Below, in pieces: positions 26,755 through 36,827 of a DNA stretch of 64,000 bases. Every line of letters starts with the position of its first letter. Position 1 is the first letter of the stretch. The stretch is from the NCBI RefSeq assembly GCF_002312815.1, contig NZ_NKQJ01000006.1, positions 62,001-126,000 of the forward strand, written 5' to 3'. The position numbers and the translations under genes are program-made. This DNA comes from Agaribacterium haliotis (GTDB taxonomy: Bacteria; Pseudomonadota; Gammaproteobacteria; Pseudomonadales; Cellvibrionaceae). The notes beneath the pieces are model-generated. The model saw only the letters and a program-made list of their open reading frames with translations, had not been told where the DNA came from and ran no database searches.

Positions 26755-27627
26755 TTATTTGCCTTTGGCGTTATTTAAGTAGCGGAAGAAATCGCTCTTA
26801 GGGTCCACCAGCATCACATCATCCTTTGAGTTAAAGGCGTTGCGATAAGCATTTAGGCTGCGCTGAAAGGCGTAAAACTCAGGGTCTTTGTTGTAGGCAT
26901 CGGCGTAAATAGCGGCAGCTTTGGCATCGCCTTCACCGCGAAGCAGCTCAGCATCGCGATAGGCTTGCGCTTCAAGCACGGCTTTTTGTCTGTCCGCGTC
27001 GGCGCGAATAATCTCAGCCTGCTCCTTACCTTTGGAGCGGTGATCGCGAGCTTCACGCTCACGCTCTGCGCGCATACGCTGGAAAACGGCATCGCTGAGC
27101 TGGCCGGGAAGGTCGATCTTCTTGACCCGCACATCAACAACTTCAACCCCGAGCGAGTCCTGAGTAAAGCCATTGAGCTGCTCAACTAACTCACTCATCA
27201 ACAAGTCGCGCTCACCGCTGACAACCTCTTGCAAGGTGCGCTGGGCAAACTGGTTGCGCAGACCTTCGTTAACGCGCTGGCTCAGCAGGCGCATAGCGCG
27301 GTCTTCTTCACCGTTGGTAGCGGTGTAGTACTTGCCCACATCAATAATGCGCCACTTGGTGAAGCTATCGACTTCCATGCTTTTCTTTTCGACAGTCAAA
27401 AAGCGCTCTGGGCGAGTATCAACCGTCAAAATACGCGCATCAAACAAGCGCACTTCATCGACAACTGGGATCTTGATATGAAGCCCAGGCTTAATATCGT
27501 CATTGTGCAACTTACCGAGACGAAGCAATACGCCGCGCTGATATTCGTTGACGATGTACAGAGAGTTGGCACCGATTAAAGCCACGATCACCAACAAAAT
27601 GACAAATCCTAAAGTCTTGGTTTGCAT
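26755..27627 (-). CDS. hflC: FtsH protease modulator HflC
   Basis: A 290-residue inner-membrane protein. An N-terminal signal anchor (LGFVILLVIVALIGANSLYIV) is followed by an SPFH/band-7 domain exposed to the periplasm and a charged coiled-coil (EREREARDHRSKGKEQAEIIRADADRQ, written here in part) near residues 185-215. HflC and HflK form a cage around FtsH and restrain its proteolysis. It starts 1 bp after hflK ends. Confidence 0.97.
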   Translation of the reverse strand: MQTKTLGFVILLVIVALIGANSLYIVNEYQRGVLLRLGKLHNDDIKPGLHIKIPVVDEVRLFDARILTVDTRPERFLTVEKKSMEVDSFTKWRIIDVGKYYTATNGEEDRAMRLLSQRVNEGLRNQFAQRTLQEVVSGERDLLMSELVEQLNGFTQDSLGVEVVDVRVKKIDLPGQLSDAVFQRMRAEREREARDHRSKGKEQAEIIRADADRQKAVLEAQAYRDAELLRGEGDAKAAAIYADAYNKDPEFYAFQRSLNAYRNAFNSKDDVMLVDPKSDFFRYLNNAKGK

Positions 27628-27628
27628 C

Positions 27629-28795
27629 TTAGCGGACTCCTCGTGAACTAGAACGGCGACTGGTGTTAATCACACCGCGATCAATCAAATCCTGAACTAC
27701 TTTGTCGGCAAGCTCGCTAACTGAGCTCGAGCTCAACTCGCTTGTGACGCTTTGCTTGGGCGCAGAGCTTACGATTTTATCGAGCGGTAAATAGAGCATG
27801 TTGTTGCCGCCCTCAACATCGACCATCACTTTTGAGCTGTTCTGCATAACCTCTTGTACCGCGTCGAGGTAGAGGCGCTCGCGCGTCACCTGTGGCGACT
27901 TTGCATACTCGGTTAACAGGTATTCAAAGCGCTGGGCCTCACCTTCCGCCCGAGCAACAACACGCTCTTTATAGGCAGTAGCCTCTTCAATCATGCGCTG
28001 GGCTTTACCACGGGCTTCCGGAATCAAACCGTTGCTGTAGGCCTGGGCTTCGTTTTTGTAGCGCTCTTCGTCTTCCCGGGCTTTGATCACATCGTCAAAG
28101 GCTGCCTGCACTTCAGAGGGCGCGCGGCTGTTCTCAATGTTGACGGTTTCAATTTTAATACCGGTTTTATAGTTATCGAGGTAGGCCTGCAGGCGCTCGG
28201 CTACTTCTGTCGCCACCGCTTCACGCCCCTCGGTGAGAATATCGTGCATAGGCGTCGAGCCGGCAACGTGACGCAGCGCTGAGTTTGCGGCCTGGCGCAA
28301 ACTGGTCTCGGGATCGCGTACATTTAACACAAAATCACGCGCATCACTGATTACGTATTGGGTAGAGATACTAATATCGACAATATTGAGATCGTGCGTC
28401 AGCATCTGTTGAGTGGTGCTCCACTCCTGTACCTTGGTTACGTTGACCTCAAAAACTTCATCGATACCCGGCGGGTTCCAACGAAAACCTGGGCCTTTGG
28501 TCTGCTGGTATTCACCGAGGCGCAGCACAACCGCGCGCTCCTGCTCGTTCACCACACTGGCACCGGCATAGATATAAAACAGGCCGAGCACAATAAAGAC
28601 AATAGCGATAATAAATTTGTTACTACCGTCCTTTTTGCCGTTTGAAGAGGAGCCCGATCCGCCGCCACCAAAGATGGACGAGACTTTATCCTGCAGGTTT
28701 TTTATGACCTCATCCAGATCCGGCGGGCCATCGTTACCACGATTGCCACCACCCCAGGGGTCTTTATTGTTTCCACCCGGCTCGTTCCAAGCCAT
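27629..28795 (-). CDS. hflK: FtsH protease modulator HflK
   Basis: A 388-residue partner of HflC. A Gly/Asn-rich cytoplasmic N-terminus (WNEPGGNNKDPWGGG) leads to one membrane span near residue 62-80 (FIIAIVFIVLGLFYIYAG), then the SPFH domain (VVNEQERAVVLRLGEYQQ) and a long helical region. The C-terminus is Ser/Arg-rich. It follows hflX by about 85 bp within the hfq-hflX-hflK-hflC order shared with E. coli. Confidence 0.97.
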   Translation of the reverse strand: MAWNEPGGNNKDPWGGGNRGNDGPPDLDEVIKNLQDKVSSIFGGGGSGSSSNGKKDGSNKFIIAIVFIVLGLFYIYAGASVVNEQERAVVLRLGEYQQTKGPGFRWNPPGIDEVFEVNVTKVQEWSTTQQMLTHDLNIVDISISTQYVISDARDFVLNVRDPETSLRQAANSALRHVAGSTPMHDILTEGREAVATEVAERLQAYLDNYKTGIKIETVNIENSRAPSEVQAAFDDVIKAREDEERYKNEAQAYSNGLIPEARGKAQRMIEEATAYKERVVARAEGEAQRFEYLLTEYAKSPQVTRERLYLDAVQEVMQNSSKVMVDVEGGNNMLYLPLDKIVSSAPKQSVTSELSSSSVSELADKVVQDLIDRGVINTSRRSSSRGVR

Positions 28796-28880
28796 AGCCT
28801 ATCTCCAGTTAAATTGATTTTGCATATATCGGGCCCAAAGCTCGAAGTTTCAAGTCGGCCCGATTCAGAAATTTACGACA

Positions 28881-30200
28881 TTATACGGCAAGCTTTGTTG
28901 CAGCAGCAGGATCTAAAAACTCGAGCTCACTGGCAGTTAAGCTTTCAGCGGCCAAAATGCGATTTAAATCGGCCACGGGGATGCGTATTTCCAACTCGCT
29001 CTGGCCGTCGTCCCGGTAGTTTTCCAGCAGTACCGAATTGTTGGCAAACAGCTTCGCTCGCAAGCGGGCGAATTTCGGCTGCAGCAACAGCGTCGCATGC
29101 ACAACGTCTTGCGCCAGTAAGTCACTGACCGCCTTGAGCAATAAGTCTATGCCCTGACCGCTTTGTGCCGACAGCCACACCGCTACGGGTTTGCCGTGCT
29201 CATCGCGATCAAGCTTGGGCTCAAAGCCTTCGAGCAAGTCGATTTTATTGTAAACAACGAGCTCGGGCAGTTCGTCCGCACCAATTTCTTTTAACACCTC
29301 GCCAACCTGCTCCATATTCCGGTGGCGTTCGTCGTCGACGTAGTCGACGACATGTAACAGTAAATCTGCGTTGGCCGCCTCTTCGAGCGTCGCACGAAAA
29401 CTCTCGACGAGCTTGTGTGGCAAGTTACTGACAAAACCCACCGTGTCGGCAAGGATGGCCGCCCCAACCTGAGCTAGTTCGATTTTGCGCATCGTCGGAT
29501 CGAGTGTCGCAAACAATTGATCTTCGGCATATACGCTCGAATCGGTAATTCGGTTGAACAGCGTGCTTTTACCTGCGTTGGTGTAACCAACCAGGGACAG
29601 GGTTGGAATTTCCGCACGCGAGCGAGCCCGGCGCCCCTGCTCGCGCTGCTTGCGCACTTTATCCAAACGCTTGTGTATATTTTTTATGCGTGCACGCAAG
29701 AGACGCCTGTCGGTCTCGAGCTGAGTTTCGCCCGGACCGCGCAAACCGATACCGCCTTTTTGCCGCTCAAGGTGAGTCCAGCCGCGTATAAGGCGGGTGC
29801 TCATATGTTCGAGTTGGGCGAGTTCAACTTGCAGCTTGCCTTCGTGGGTGCGCGCGCGCTGAGCAAAGATATCGAGAATCAAACCTGTGCGGTCAAGTAC
29901 CCGGCATTCAAGCGCCTTTTCAAGATTGCGCTCCTGGCTGGCACTGAGCTCGTGATTAAAGATAACCACTTCCGCTTCGTGCTGAATCACGGCCTGCTTC
30001 AGCTCGTCTAACTTGCCGGTACCAATAAAAAATTTAGCGTGGGGGGTAGCGCGCTGGCCACTGATGAAGTCGGCGGGGTCGCCGCCAGCTGAAATAACGA
30101 GCTCTTCAAATTCGCGCGGGTCGTTGTTTAACTCAACCTGGCTGAGCTCCAGGTGAACCAGCACGGCCAGTTCACCTGAGTCGGGTCTTTCAAAAAACAA
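28881..30200 (-). CDS. hflX: GTPase HflX
   Basis: A 439-residue ribosome-associated GTPase that can split stalled 70S ribosomes under stress. The N-terminal HflX domain includes GTGKLDEL and the helical GPGETQLETDRR region; the G domain carries G1 GYTNAGKS, G3 DTVGF and G4 NKID. Length is close to E. coli HflX (426). It starts 11 bp after hfq. Confidence 0.97.
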   Translation of the reverse strand: MFFERPDSGELAVLVHLELSQVELNNDPREFEELVISAGGDPADFISGQRATPHAKFFIGTGKLDELKQAVIQHEAEVVIFNHELSASQERNLEKALECRVLDRTGLILDIFAQRARTHEGKLQVELAQLEHMSTRLIRGWTHLERQKGGIGLRGPGETQLETDRRLLRARIKNIHKRLDKVRKQREQGRRARSRAEIPTLSLVGYTNAGKSTLFNRITDSSVYAEDQLFATLDPTMRKIELAQVGAAILADTVGFVSNLPHKLVESFRATLEEAANADLLLHVVDYVDDERHRNMEQVGEVLKEIGADELPELVVYNKIDLLEGFEPKLDRDEHGKPVAVWLSAQSGQGIDLLLKAVSDLLAQDVVHATLLLQPKFARLRAKLFANNSVLLENYRDDGQSELEIRIPVADLNRILAAESLTASELEFLDPAAATKLAV

Positions 30201-30211
30201 AGTAGCTCTGC

Positions 30212-30469
30212 TTAGCCTCCGACTTCCTCTTCTCCACCAGCTTCGGGGTTCAACATCGGAACACGAACTGGACGAGATGGCACCACGGTAGAAATTGCGT
30301 GTTTATATACCATTTGGCTAACGGTATTTTTTAACAGCACAACAAATTGATCGAAGCTCTCTACCTGGCCCTGAAGTTTGATTCCATTCACCAGATAAAT
30401 AGATACAGGGATGCGCTCCTTGCGAAGTACGTTCAGATAAGGGTCTTGTAGCGAATGCCCTTTTGACAT
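30212..30469 (-). CDS. hfq: RNA chaperone Hfq
   Basis: An 85-residue Sm-like protein that pairs small RNAs with mRNAs. It opens [21 protein letters not shown], with Sm1 up to [10 protein letters not shown] and Sm2 ending [14 protein letters not shown]. The proximal-face residues Gln8 and Lys56 (in the YKHAIST segment) are kept. A short acidic tail (GGEEEVGG) follows. The start has AAGGAG 7 nt upstream; a longer frame from 30538 is not Hfq-like. Confidence 0.99.
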   Translation of the reverse strand: MSKGHSLQDPYLNVLRKERIPVSIYLVNGIKLQGQVESFDQFVVLLKNTVSQMVYKHAISTVVPSRPVRVPMLNPEAGGEEEVGG

Positions 30470-30582
30470 GATTATTCTCCTTATGGGAATTATAAAGAAG
30501 CTCACAACCTGGCCAAAATAAAACCGGTGTAGCCTCACAACAACATAGCAAAAGCGACCACAAACAGTGATCGATGTCTACA

Positions 30583-31542
30583 TTATAAAGTGCTTTTGTC
30601 GTAAATAGACAGGCTGCGACGCACAATTTCATCAAAAGTGCACAAAGCACCTTCTTTCGTCATCGTATCCAGCCAATGCAAGTCAGGCCACGAGCGCAAC
30701 CACGTTAACTGACGCTTGGCCAACTGCCTTGTTGCGACCAGTGCTTTGTGCCGCATCGTCTCGTAATCATAAAGCTTATCGAGATAAAGCCAAACCTGAC
30801 GATAACCAACTGAGCGCATCGACGGCAGCTCAACATTTAAATCCTCGCGCCGATGCAAAGCCTCTACCTCGGCGATAAGACCTTGAGCAAACATATTTTC
30901 AAGCCGCAAATTAATGCGCTCGTGCAATACCGAGCGATCGCGCGGGGCGATCGCCATCTGCACAACTGCTTCTCGCTTTAATAAACCCTGAGTTTCGCCC
31001 TGCTGCCACTGACTCATACTTTTGCCGCTCGAGCGCCACACCTCGAGCGCACGGCTGATGCGCTGACTGTGATTCGGGTGCAACTTGGCCGCCGTTTTTG
31101 CATCGACTTCGGCCAACTGTTTATGCATCGCGGGCCAGCCAAGCTGCTGCGCCTCTTTTTCGATTTGCTCGCGTATCTCTAAATTCGCTTCCGGCATCGC
31201 ATTCATGCCTTGCAATAAAGCTTTGAAATACAACATCGTGCCGCCGGCTAAAATAGGTAGCTTGCCCCTCGCGCGAATAGCGTCGATTGCCGCTTGCGCA
31301 TCGCGACTAAAGTCTGCGGCGCTGTAGTGCTGCGCTGGGTCGCGAATATCGATAAGGTGGTGGGCGATGCCCTGCTTCTCATCATCACTGGGTTTTGCCG
31401 CACCGATATTGAGGCCGCGGTAAACCAGCGCCGAATCGACACTGATAATCTCGCCATCGAGCGCTTTCGCCAGCGCAACCGCCAGCGCAGTTTTGCCCGA
31501 GGCCGTCGGCCCGAGCAAAGCCAAGATAGGCGCGTGACTCAT
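30583..31542 (-). CDS. miaA: tRNA dimethylallyltransferase
   Basis: A 319-residue enzyme that adds a dimethylallyl group to A37 of tRNAs reading UNN codons. The P-loop GPTASGKT is at residues 11-18, followed by SVDSALVYRGLNIGAAKP (substrate-binding Asp/Ser pattern), AGGTMLYFKAL and RQLAKRQLTWLR. Length is normal. It lies 3 bp after mutL and before hfq, the conserved order. Confidence 0.98.
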   Translation of the reverse strand: MSHAPILALLGPTASGKTALAVALAKALDGEIISVDSALVYRGLNIGAAKPSDDEKQGIAHHLIDIRDPAQHYSAADFSRDAQAAIDAIRARGKLPILAGGTMLYFKALLQGMNAMPEANLEIREQIEKEAQQLGWPAMHKQLAEVDAKTAAKLHPNHSQRISRALEVWRSSGKSMSQWQQGETQGLLKREAVVQMAIAPRDRSVLHERINLRLENMFAQGLIAEVEALHRREDLNVELPSMRSVGYRQVWLYLDKLYDYETMRHKALVATRQLAKRQLTWLRSWPDLHWLDTMTKEGALCTFDEIVRRSLSIYDKSTL

Positions 31543-31545
31543 TGC

Positions 31546-33423
31546 TTATTGCCCGCGCATAAACAGTTTGTCGAGGTCGCCGAGCGACATCGCCGCCCAC
31601 GTCGGACGCCCGTGATTACACTGACCACTGCGCTCTGTCGCCTCCATCTCTCTGAGCAGCGCATTCATTTCTGCAATGCTCAAGCGGCGATTGGCCCTGA
31701 CCGAGCCGTGACAGGCCATCGTGCCCAGTATTTCGTTGATATGCTCACGAATGCGCCGGCTGCTACCGAATTCGATCAGGTCACTTAACACATCGCGCAG
31801 CAGCGATTCGGCATCGGCCTGGTTTAACACAACCGGCAACTGCCTGACCATCAGAGTTTCAGGCCCGGCTCGCTCGACAACAAAACCGAGCTCGGTAAAT
31901 ACTTGTTGATGCTCTTCGGCACAGTTCGCCTCTTTTTCACTGACCGCCAAACTCTGCGGTACAAGCAGCGGCTGGCTCTGTAAATTTTGCTGGTCAAACG
32001 CGGTTTTCATTTTTTCATAGGTTATGCGCTCGTGCGCCGCGTGCATGTCGACAACGATCAAACCCTGTGCATTCTCGGCGAGCACATAAATGCCTTTTAA
32101 CTGCGCAATCGCAAAACCGAGCGGGGGGATTTCCGCCTGCTGCTCCTGCGCTTCAAAACTTGCGCGCTGAGCACTAAATTGCGGCTGACTTACAGTGTGT
32201 TCCGGCGCCTCAATCAGGTCGCTGTCAAAACTTTGCGGCGAGGGGTTTAACAGCGCGCGATACGAAGCAATTTGCTCCGCGACTGCCGCTGTCGAATACG
32301 AGCTCGGCTGCCCAAGAGGAGCTTCGGCGCGGCGAAAGGATATCGCGCCCTGCTGAGGCACTGCGTCATTATTTTCGTCGCTGATTGAAACCGTCGGCTC
32401 AGCCCCCGCCTCAGGCCGAACATCGGCAAGTACTTTGTGCAAAGAGCGAAATAAAAAATCGTGCACAAGGCGATTGTCCCGAAAACGCACTTCGTGTTTT
32501 GTTGGGTGCACGTTGACATCAACCGCCGCTGCATCCAGATCGAGGTACAAAACAAAAGCCGGGTGGCGACCGTGGTAAAGCACATCTTGATACGCTTGGC
32601 GTATCGCGTGACTAACTAACTTATCTTTGATCGCTCGGCCATTTACAAAAAAGTGCTGCAAGTCTGCCTGTGAACGGGAAAACGTTGGCAGCGCCACCCA
32701 GCCCCAAAGTTTTAGCCCGGTGTGTTCAATATCAAGGTGCAGCGCATTTTCAATAAAGGTTTTGCCACAGATTTGCGCCACGCGCTTTTCTTGCTCTGCA
32801 CGACTGGCCGCAGGGCGCCAGTTGTGCACAAGCTTTTGATTGTTCTTTAACGAAAAGCCCAAATCAAAACGCGATAGTGCCTGTTTTTTGATAATGTCTT
32901 CAATACGGTTGTATTCGGTTTTTTCTGTGCGCAAAAACTTGCGCCGCGCCGGAGTGTTAAAAAATAAATCCCGGACTTCAACACTGGTGCCCTGAGGGTG
33001 AGCCGCAGGGCTCAGCTCGGTTTCCATATCGCGCCCTTCCGCGCGGGCACACCAAGCGCTCTCATGCTCGCCGTTATTTGAAGTCATAACCAGGCGTGCA
33101 ACCGACGAAATAGAAGCCAGGGCCTCGCCGCGAAAACCGAGCGAAGCGACCGCTTCGAGCTCATCTAATACATGAATTTTACTGGTCGCATGGCGGCTCA
33201 ACGCCAGCGGCAAATCCTCTTTTGCCACCCCCGAGCCGTTGTCCCGAACCCGCATCAGCTTGCTGCCGCCGGCCTCGATATCAATATCAATTTGACTGGC
33301 ACCGGCATCAATACTGTTTTCTACCAGCTCTTTTACGACCGAGGCCGGGCGCTCAACAACTTCGCCCGCCGCAATCTGGTTAGCCAGGCGCGGGCTCAGT
33401 TTTTTAATTCTGCGTGTATTCAT
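31546..33423 (-). CDS. mutL: DNA mismatch repair protein MutL (endonuclease-type)
   Basis: A 625-residue protein. The N-terminal GHKL ATPase has [27 protein letters not shown] and [14 protein letters not shown] linker of about 130 residues follows. The C-terminal domain carries [12 protein letters not shown] (459-470), fitting the metal-binding DxHA(X)2E(X)4E motif of nicking MutLs, plus ACHGS near 571 and CNHGRP at 602-607, the other conserved zinc-site elements. This suggests MutL itself nicks DNA, as in Pseudomonas, rather than relying on MutH. Its start overlaps the amiB stop in an ATGA. Confidence 0.97.
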   Translation of the reverse strand: MNTRRIKKLSPRLANQIAAGEVVERPASVVKELVENSIDAGASQIDIDIEAGGSKLMRVRDNGSGVAKEDLPLALSRHATSKIHVLDELEAVASLGFRGEALASISSVARLVMTSNNGEHESAWCARAEGRDMETELSPAAHPQGTSVEVRDLFFNTPARRKFLRTEKTEYNRIEDIIKKQALSRFDLGFSLKNNQKLVHNWRPAASRAEQEKRVAQICGKTFIENALHLDIEHTGLKLWGWVALPTFSRSQADLQHFFVNGRAIKDKLVSHAIRQAYQDVLYHGRHPAFVLYLDLDAAAVDVNVHPTKHEVRFRDNRLVHDFLFRSLHKVLADVRPEAGAEPTVSISDENNDAVPQQGAISFRRAEAPLGQPSSYSTAAVAEQIASYRALLNPSPQSFDSDLIEAPEHTVSQPQFSAQRASFEAQEQQAEIPPLGFAIAQLKGIYVLAENAQGLIVVDMHAAHERITYEKMKTAFDQQNLQSQPLLVPQSLAVSEKEANCAEEHQQVFTELGFVVERAGPETLMVRQLPVVLNQADAESLLRDVLSDLIEFGSSRRIREHINEILGTMACHGSVRANRRLSIAEMNALLREMEATERSGQCNHGRPTWAAMSLGDLDKLFMRGQ

Positions 33424-34760
33424 AACGTGGGAATGGCTAGGGTCTGCCCGACTTTAATTGTCGAGCTATTTAATTGATTAGCTTTTTTGATGGAAGCAAC
33501 CGAGACATTGTAGCGCTGGGCAATGGAACTTAGGGTATCACCCGAAGCGATTGTGTAATTTGTTCCGCGGCCCTGTTTTTTCCAGGCCAAAAAGGAACCT
33601 TCGGGCGGACGGTTTTGAAAATAAGCGTTGATGCCTTTAAAAATAGCCTTGCTCAGTTTTGTTCTGTGAGCCAGGGAGTTTAAGTTTTTAGCTTCGCTCG
33701 GGTTGGTTATAAAACCTGTTTCAACCAGAATAGAGGGCACATCCGCAGACTTAAGCACCGCAAACCCCGCACTTTCAACCCGCTTTGAATGCAAGTGTGT
33801 CACTTTACCCATTTCATTTAATACGCGCTTGCCGACGTCCATGCTCGCTTCCATCGAGCTGGTCATACTTAAATCAACCAGTATCTTTTTTAACTGCTCT
33901 TCTTTGTCGCCGAGCTGAATGCGGTCTACACCGCCGATCAAATCCGATTTATTTTCTTTTGAGGCGAGTATGCTCGCCATCTTGCTCGACGCGCCGCGGC
34001 GGCTCAGGGTAAAAACAGACGCGCCGCGAGCTTTGGGGTTATCAAAACCATCGGCGTGAATAGAAACAAATAAATCCGCGTGCGCCGCACGGGCTTTTTC
34101 AGGGCGCTTATGCAGGGGAATAAAATAATCCCCTTCGCGCACTAACACCGCTTTGTAACCGGGTTCTTTGTTGATCGTATTCGCTAGGTTTTTTGCAACT
34201 TTTAGCACCACCGTTTTTTCATAGAGCCGGCCCGGCCCAATTGCCCCGGGGTCTTCCCCCCCGTGCCCGGCATCAATAGCAATCACAACGTCCCGTTTGC
34301 CCCGCTGACTTTTAGCCGGCAGCAACGCCTCGACACTTTTCTCCGTTTGCTGCTGCCGGTTGTACAGGTCTACAACTAAACGATCGGGTTTATCGTCAAT
34401 GCGCTTGAGCGCAAAACTGCGCGGTTTGACTGAGTGTTTTAGGTCCAGAACAATGCGCAAGTCACCGCCTTTTTGGCCGCCGTAGCGCAGCTTTTTCACC
34501 GGGGTATCGGCAAGTTTCAGGTCTTTAGTTTTGGCGTCAAAGCGGCTGTTTTTTAAGTCGATAACCAGGCGCTCAGGGCCAGATAATTTAAACAACTTGT
34601 GATCGACCGGGCCATCTAGATCAAAAACCAGGCGGGTGGAGTCCGGCGAGCGCCACAGGCGCACGCCTTCAACTGTCGCGGCAAATAGCTCCGCACTAAG
34701 CAGACACAGCAAACTCAGATAAATAAATGACAGTGATATGCGAACCCGTTTCACGCTCAC
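33420..34760 (-). CDS. amiB: N-acetylmuramoyl-L-alanine amidase (AmiB/AmiC type) with AMIN and LysM domains
   Basis: A 446-residue exported hydrolase that cleaves septal peptidoglycan. A signal peptide ([20 protein letters not shown]) leads to an AMIN domain (about 29-135), a linker, an Amidase_3 domain with the zinc-site [26 protein letters not shown] and [10 protein letters not shown], and a C-terminal LysM ([18 protein letters not shown], about 402-445). The LysM addition is common in pseudomonad-type AmiB. It overlaps tsaE and mutL by 4 bp each. Confidence 0.95.
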   Translation of the reverse strand: MSVKRVRISLSFIYLSLLCLLSAELFAATVEGVRLWRSPDSTRLVFDLDGPVDHKLFKLSGPERLVIDLKNSRFDAKTKDLKLADTPVKKLRYGGQKGGDLRIVLDLKHSVKPRSFALKRIDDKPDRLVVDLYNRQQQTEKSVEALLPAKSQRGKRDVVIAIDAGHGGEDPGAIGPGRLYEKTVVLKVAKNLANTINKEPGYKAVLVREGDYFIPLHKRPEKARAAHADLFVSIHADGFDNPKARGASVFTLSRRGASSKMASILASKENKSDLIGGVDRIQLGDKEEQLKKILVDLSMTSSMEASMDVGKRVLNEMGKVTHLHSKRVESAGFAVLKSADVPSILVETGFITNPSEAKNLNSLAHRTKLSKAIFKGINAYFQNRPPEGSFLAWKKQGRGTNYTIASGDTLSSIAQRYNVSVASIKKANQLNSSTIKVGQTLAIPTL

Positions 34761-35251
34761 GTTCCGGCAATTTGCTCTTGTAATTTTTGCAGCAGGGCCT
34801 CTCCTGAGGCGGAAGTGGCCTCTATGGTAACAGCCCGCCCAGGCAGCTGCACATCCAAAGCCACAGTTAAATCGGCACTCGGTAAAATCCCCTCACCGCG
34901 CTGAGGCCATTCAATCAAACGCAGACTATTTTGCTCAAAATAATCGCGTATGCCCATGTATTCGAGCTCTTCTGCATCGGCCAGGCGGTACAAATCAAAG
35001 TGGTAGGCCGGCACACCCTCAAGCTCGTAAGGCTCAACCAAAGTATAAGTCGGGCTCTTAACCGCACCTGAATGCCCGAGCGAGCGCAACAGGCCGCGGC
35101 AAAGTGTTGTTTTGCCTGCACCGAGTGTGCCGAGTAAAAATATCGTTAAGCCGCGCTGCTCGTGTTGGAGCTGACGCTTCAATGCAAGCGCCAAATTTGA
35201 GGCAAAATCCAAGCTCGCAGCTTCATCGGCGAGGTAGTCACAAAGAGTCAT
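34757..35251 (-). CDS. tsaE: tRNA threonylcarbamoyladenosine biosynthesis protein TsaE
   Basis: A 164-residue P-loop ATPase that works with TsaB, TsaC and TsaD to make t6A37 in tRNA. Walker A GTLGAGKTTLCRG is near residues 42-54, with TYTLVEPYEL and FDLYRLADAEELEYMG after it. Length is typical. It overlaps the nnrD end by 14 bp and amiB by 4 bp. Confidence 0.97.
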   Translation of the reverse strand: MTLCDYLADEAASLDFASNLALALKRQLQHEQRGLTIFLLGTLGAGKTTLCRGLLRSLGHSGAVKSPTYTLVEPYELEGVPAYHFDLYRLADAEELEYMGIRDYFEQNSLRLIEWPQRGEGILPSADLTVALDVQLPGRAVTIEATSASGEALLQKLQEQIAGT

Positions 35252-36764
35252 TTAGTATCGTTCGTATTAATTCCGGAAGCTCACCGGCCTTTAAACCCAA
35301 AACACCGCGCTGTTGTTCGATTTTGACACCGGCCAAACCGTGAGCACAGACGGCCAGCTTTGCCGCAGCCACTGCGTTTAGCCCCTGCGCTAGCAGGGCG
35401 GCGATCAAACCGCACAGTACATCCCCCGCCCCCCCGACAGCAAGGGCCGGGCACGACAGCGGGCTGACCCAAATTTTATCTGAATCTGCGATTAAAGTAC
35501 CGGCCCCTTTTAAGACAACCACACAGCGGTAGCGCTCACTTAGCTCGCGCACTGCGCGATAGCGATCCGCCTGCACGGCATTGACATCAGTGTTTAACAA
35601 GCGCGCCGCCTCTGCAGGGTGCGGGGTCATAATCGGCGCCCGTGAAAACTGCGGCAAGCGCAAGCTCTGCTCGGCAATCAAGTTGAGCGCGTCGGCGTCG
35701 AGCACCAGAGCTTTGTCATTTTGCGAAGCGTGCTTCAACGCTGCGCAGAGCACTTTTGACGACCACTCGCCACGTGCAAGCCCCGGCCCCACAGCCAATG
35801 CCGAAATCGGCTCTAGCAGGTTCAACAGCGCTTGCGTGTCGTCGACCAAGTGCGCCATACACTCAGGCAGGCACTGGCGAGCGGCTTCCACCGTAGCCCG
35901 CTCACTCAAAATAGAAACCAAACCAGCACCGCTGTGCAGAGCGGCATCGGCGGCAAGCAGCGCAGCCCCAGTCATGCCCTCGGCCCCACCGAGCACCCCA
36001 ACGTGACCAAAACTGCCTTTGTGGCAGACTGGTGCACGCCGCAGCGAACTTGCATCAACCGACTCCAACAGCAAAACACTACTGTGCTCGGCGTCGACAA
36101 TGTGCTCGGCGACGCCGAGCGGCTCAAAAAAGCGCTGACCGCAATAATTGGCGGCGTCAGCTGTATACAGGCCACGCTTGCGGCCGATAAAGCTCAAGCT
36201 TGCATGAGCGTTGACAACAGCGGAGCTGACAGCGCCGGTATCGGCATAGAGGCCAGAAGGCAAATCGACAGACAATACCGATGCCCCGAGGCTGCGCTGG
36301 TGGTTAATCCAGTCGATAGCGTGACGAAAGGGCTCTTTAAGCTCTGAACCAAAGCCCGTGCCGAGCAGAGCATCGACAATAATAAGCTGCTCACTTTTTT
36401 CAAACGCGATATCGGCACTAAATAAACGCGCGTTTACCCCCGCGTTCAACGCCCTTGTCGCCGCCTCGGCAGCCTCCGCACGTAGCGCTTCGGGCGCTTT
36501 CAGATACAGCAACTGCTGATCCAGGCCGGCCCGCTTGGCAAGCTCAGCGACCACCCAGCCGTCACCGCCGTTGTTACCTGCACCCGCCAAAACAACAATG
36601 CAGCCGCGTCTGGGCCACAGTTTCTGCGCCAATTCAAAGCAGGCCTGGCCGGCTCGAGTCATTAATTCGAGGCCGGGCGTGCCGCAGCGTATGGCCTCTT
36701 TGTCTATACGCGCAACTTGCTCTGCGCTAAACAACGGCTGGTACTGTTCAGCTGAAAGCTTCAT
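35238..36764 (-). CDS. nnrD: Bifunctional NAD(P)H-hydrate epimerase / ADP-dependent NAD(P)H-hydrate dehydratase
   Basis: A 508-residue metabolite-repair enzyme (YjeF type). The N-terminal YjeF_N epimerase (about 1-215) includes VLAGAGNNGGDGWVVA and VDALLGTGF; the C-terminal ribokinase-like dehydratase includes KGSFGHVGVLGGAEGMTGA, MTPHPAEAARLL, VLKGAGTLI and GGAGDVLCGLIAALL. Together they restore damaged NADH and NADPH hydrates. The start MKLSAEQ at 36764 gives a length close to E. coli (515). It heads the long operon ending at hflC and is divergent from queG. Confidence 0.95.
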   Translation of the reverse strand: MKLSAEQYQPLFSAEQVARIDKEAIRCGTPGLELMTRAGQACFELAQKLWPRRGCIVVLAGAGNNGGDGWVVAELAKRAGLDQQLLYLKAPEALRAEAAEAATRALNAGVNARLFSADIAFEKSEQLIIVDALLGTGFGSELKEPFRHAIDWINHQRSLGASVLSVDLPSGLYADTGAVSSAVVNAHASLSFIGRKRGLYTADAANYCGQRFFEPLGVAEHIVDAEHSSVLLLESVDASSLRRAPVCHKGSFGHVGVLGGAEGMTGAALLAADAALHSGAGLVSILSERATVEAARQCLPECMAHLVDDTQALLNLLEPISALAVGPGLARGEWSSKVLCAALKHASQNDKALVLDADALNLIAEQSLRLPQFSRAPIMTPHPAEAARLLNTDVNAVQADRYRAVRELSERYRCVVVLKGAGTLIADSDKIWVSPLSCPALAVGGAGDVLCGLIAALLAQGLNAVAAAKLAVCAHGLAGVKIEQQRGVLGLKAGELPELIRTILNDSL

Positions 36765-36827
36765 GGTGATTCCGTGCCAACTAAATTCCAGTATCATACA
36801 CAGCCCCGAGCCAAGGCCCCAACAGTG

